Source: Cervus elaphus (lineage: Eukaryota; Chordata; Mammalia; Artiodactyla; Cervidae). Taken from it: a stretch of 64,000 bases of DNA. Location of the stretch: positions 186,001 to 250,000 of the forward strand of contig NW_025316737.1 in assembly GCF_910594005.1 (NCBI RefSeq). Direction: 5' to 3'. Position numbers and translations under genes: made by a program. Below are positions 61,084-64,000 of this stretch, in pieces (within the stretch, counting starts at the first letter, position 1; each line of letters opens with the position of its first letter). The notes under the pieces were generated by a model. That model was not told the origin of the DNA. It searched no databases and saw only the letters and a list, made by a program, of their open reading frames with translations.

Positions 61084-63471
61084 GTGTTCTTGGGGTTTCT
61101 CTGGAGTGCCATCAAGGAAATCAAGGCTCCTTTCATGTGTGATGTGCAACACGGAATTGCTCTGCACGCACTGCAGGGGAATCGGGCCTCATCTCGCGGC
61201 GAGGGGGAAGTCTCATGGTTTTTCTCGAGTTGCGGCGGGAACCTGGGGTATATTCTCGAGTTACGACGGGGATGGCCCTTCCACCCACGTGTTTCTTCAG
61301 CGACGTCAGGACTCCTGCCTAGTTGCGAGGGACAACTCGGGATTCTCCTCGAGGCGTGGCAGGGCAATTGGGACGCCTCTCCAGCTGAGGCGGGAGACCA
61401 AGTGTCCCTTTCCAAGTGCCACAGGAATCCTGGGACTCCTATCAAGTTTCACGAGGAGTCAGGCATCGTCTCCTTTGGAGGCACTGATCTCCGCGTACCT
61501 CTGGAGTTTTCAAAGGATGTGAGGCTATCGGTCGCGATGAGGTGGGGAACTCAGTCTTTCTCTGTGCTTTCCACAGGGGATTCAGACATCCTTTCGTCCT
61601 GGGAGATGCAAGACGAGCCTGCATTGAAGTCACTGCAGGGATATCCGGCCTTATTTCGAATCAGGGCATCGCGGTGTCCATTCCACTTGAGGCCGCAAAC
61701 TCAGGGTCCCTCTCACATACCTAGAGCTGAGAGAAGCCTCCTCTTGAGGTGCTTGTGGTAAGGTGGTATTCCTCTGGAGACGAATCCAGGGACTAACCTC
61801 TCTTTTCGAGTTGATTTTTGGTCCACAGAGTTCTTTCGTGTTGCTACAGTGACCTCAGGATCCCTCTATCCTTGAAACAGTTTTCTTGGGGTTTCTCTGG
61901 AGTGCCATCAAGGAAATCAAGGCTCCTTTCATGTGTGATGTGCAAGACGGAATTGCTCTGCACGCAGTACAGGGGAATCGGGCCTCATCTCGCATCGAGC
62001 GCGAAGTCTCATGGTTTTTCTAGAGTTGCGGCGGGAACCTGGGGTATATTCTCGAGTTACGACGGGGATGGCCCTTCCACACACGTGTTTGTTCAGCCAC
62101 GTCAGGACTCCTGCCTAGTTGCGATGGACAACTCGGGATTCTCCTCGAGGCTTGGCACGGCAATTGGAACGCCTCTCCAGCTGAGGCGGGAGACCAAGGG
62201 TCCCTTTCCACGTGCCACAAGAATCCTGGGACTCCTATCAAGTTTCACGAGGAGTCAGGCATCGTCTCCTTTGGAGGCACTGATCTCCGCGTACCTCTGG
62301 AGTTTTCAAAGGATGTGAGGCCTCCGGTAGCGATGAGGTGGGGAACTAGGTGTTTCTCTGTGGTCTCCACAGGGGATTCAGACATCCTTTCATCTTGGGA
62401 GATGCAAGACGAGCCTGCATTCAAGTCACTGCAGGGATATCCGGCCTTATTTCGCGTCAGGGCATCGCGGTGTCCATTCCACTTGAGGCCGCAAACTCAG
62501 GGTCCCTCTCACATACCTAGAGCTGAGAGAAGCCTCCTCTTGAGGTGCTTGTGGTAAGGTGGTATTCCTCTGAAGTCGAAGCCAGGGACTAACCTCTCAT
62601 CTCGAGTTGACTTTTGGCCCACGGAGCTCTTTCGTGTTGCTACAGTGACCTCAGGATCCCTCTAGCCTTGAAACAGTGTTCTTGGGGTTTCTCTGGAGTG
62701 CCATCAAGGAAATCAAGGCTCCTTTCATGTGTGATGTGCAACACGGAATTGCTCTGCACGCAGTGCAGGGGAATCGGGCCTCATCTCGCGGCGAGGGGGA
62801 AGTCTCATGGTTTTTCTCGAGTTGCGGCGGGAACCTGGGGTATATTCTCGAGTTACGACGGGGATGGCCCTTCCACACACGTGTGTGTTCAGCCATGTCA
62901 GGACTCCTGCCTAGTTGCGAGGGACAACTCGGGATTCTCCTCGAGGCTTTGCAGGGCAATTGGGACGCCTCTCCAGCTGAGACGGGAGACCAAGTGTCCC
63001 TTTCGACGTGCCACAGGAATCCTGGGTCTCCTATCAAGTTTCACGAGGAGTCAGGCATCGTCTCCTTTGGAGGCACTGATCTCCGCATACCTCTGGAGTT
63101 TTCAAAGGATTTGAGGCCTCCTGTCGCGATGAGGTGGGGAACTAGGTCTTTCTCTGTGGTCTCCACAGGGGATTCAGACACCCTTTCGTCTTGGGAGATG
63201 CAAGATGAGCCTGCATTCCAGTCACTGCAGGGATATCCGGCCTTATTTCGCGTCAGGGCATCGCGGTGTCCATTCCACTTGAGGCCGCAAACTCAGGGTC
63301 CCTCTCACATACCTAGAGCTGAGAGAAGCCTCCTCTTGAGGTGCTTGTGGTAAGGTGGTATTCCTCTGGAGTCGAAGCCAGGGACTAACCTCTCATCTCG
63401 AGTTGATTTTTGGCCCACGGAGCTCTTTCGTGTTGCTACAGTGACCTCAGGATCCCTCTAGCCTTGAAACA
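61084..63471 (+). repeat. Four-monomer unit, second copy lacking one monomer (2,388 bp)
   Basis: The monomer at 61084 matches 57900 ('gggaactcagtc'), 61880 matches 58696 ('aaacagttttcttgg', 'cttggcacggc'), and 62676 matches 60288. No counterpart of 59492 is present; the monomer at 61880 changes in its right part to other variants. The monomer at 61084 has 'cacgcactgcagg', creating a second PstI site, shared with 63472. Confidence 0.85.
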
Positions 63472-64000
63472 GTGTTCTTGGGGTTTCTCTGGAGTGCCAT
63501 CAAGGAAATCAAGGCTCCTTTCATGTGTGATGTGCAACACGGAATTGCTCTGCACGCACTGCAGGGGAATCGGGCCTCATCTCGCGGCGAGGGGGAAGTC
63601 TCATGGTTTTTCTCGAGTTGCGGCGGGAACCTGGGGTATATTCTCGAGTTACGACGGGGATGGCCCTTCCACCCACGTGTTTCTTCAGCGACGTCAGGAC
63701 TCCTGCCTAGTTGCGAGGGACAACTCTGGATTCTCCTCGAGGCTTGGCAGGGCAATTGGGACGCCTTTCCAGCTGAGGCGGGAGACCAAGTGTCCCTTTC
63801 CAAGTGCCACAGGAATCCTGGGACTCCTATCAAGTTTCACGAGGAGTCAGGCATCGTCTCCTTTGGAGGCACTGATCTCCGCGTACCTCTGGAGTTTTCA
63901 AAGGATGTGAGGCTATCGGTTGCGATGAGGTGGGGAACTAAGTCTTTCTCTGTGCTTTCCACAGGGGATTCAGACATCCTTTCTACCTGGGAGATGCAAG
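63472..64000 (+). repeat. Right-edge partial monomer
   Basis: The first 529 bp of a monomer, cut by the window edge. It shares 'cacgcactgcagg' with the monomer at 61084, three monomers upstream, but has 'gggaactaagtc' where that one has 'gggaactcagtc'. Private changes are 'cgcctttccagc' and 'ctttctacctggg' near the end. The array continues beyond the window. Confidence 0.95.

Larger units (their letters stand above)
1..64000 (+). repeat. 796 bp satellite array, probable ruminant satellite I family
   Basis: The window is a tandem array of a 796 bp monomer in one orientation. The anchor 'gtgttcttgg' (or a one-base variant) recurs from 583 to 63472, 79 intervals with a net of only 5 extra bases over 79 x 796. 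Monomers look about 95-98% identical to each other by eye and differ by diagnostic substitutions that define subtypes. The DNA is CpG-rich: I counted about 35 CpG in the monomer at 3769-4564. A 0.8 kb monomer built from 31 bp subrepeats is known for the centromeric satellite I family of deer, sheep and goat, related to the bovine 1.715 satellite. The array structure is seen directly. The family call and the centromeric location are inferred; no search was run. Which ruminant it is cannot be settled from this sequence alone. Confidence 0.97.

Noticed and set aside
1..64000. Hundreds of open reading frames of 60-264 codons on both strands
   Set aside because: They are the same few frames repeated with each monomer, start at non-ATG codons, overlap on both strands, show no recognisable domain, and are broken by the indels of variant monomers without consequence. 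They are satellite artefacts, not genes.
1..64000. CRISPR-like array of repeats
   Set aside because: The 31 bp units are directly adjacent, degenerate and without unique spacers, and the dominant period is 796 bp. This is satellite structure.
1..64000. rDNA, histone or other tandem gene cluster
   Set aside because: No rRNA or tRNA motif and no conserved coding pattern is seen, and the 31 bp substructure explains the monomer.
1..64000. Novel protein-coding or defence system
   Set aside because: Looked for on both strands. There is no unique sequence in the window that could hold one; everything seen is satellite.

Overview
The whole 64 kb window is one uninterrupted head-to-tail satellite DNA array on a single orientation. 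The monomer is 796 bp. Using the recurring 'gtgttcttgg' as anchor, monomers begin at 583, 1379, 2178, 2973 and so on to 63472. That gives 79 complete monomers plus a 582 bp partial at the left edge and a 529 bp partial at the right edge. Only eight monomers depart from 796 bp (795, 797, 799 or 800). I see no gene, RNA gene, transposon, SINE, LINE or other unique sequence anywhere.

Each monomer is itself built of degenerate units of about 31 bp. The clearest run is two adjacent 31-mers that both begin 'tctcgagtt' and share a CG-CGGG core, followed by more units in exact 31 bp register. A monomer of about 0.8 kb made of 31 bp subrepeats, rich in CpG and XhoI sites, is what I know of the pecoran ruminant centromeric satellite I family: cervid satellite I, ovine/caprine satellite I of about 0.8 kb, and the related bovine 1.715 satellite. 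I therefore infer (pericentromeric) heterochromatin of a ruminant, possibly a deer. Species and family assignment come from memory of the family, not from a search.

Layout. 1-5360: mixed monomer types without clear higher-order order. 5361-8546: a duplicated two-monomer unit. 8547-11733: mixed, with monomers resembling those at 1379-2972. 11734-24469: a higher-order repeat (HOR) whose fullest form is five monomer types, called h1-h5 here, with each copy shortened or rearranged in a different way. 24470-26857: transitional, including one unusually divergent monomer. 26858-30837: an alternating two-monomer repeat. 31088-43822 and 43823-57353: two copies of a very recent tandem segmental duplication, about 16 monomers long, about 99.9% identical by eye; the right copy has one extra monomer, and each copy ends in a duplicated dimer. 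57900-64000: a four-monomer unit followed by a second copy that lacks one monomer.

The biology here is not gene function but satellite evolution: unequal crossover junctions can be mapped to stretches of about 10-115 bp inside chimeric monomers. No canonical CENP-B box is seen by eye, while a 14 bp perfect palindrome of alternating pyrimidine and purine recurs in roughly 29 monomers. Long open frames exist on both strands but have no ATG at their conserved starts and no support as genes.
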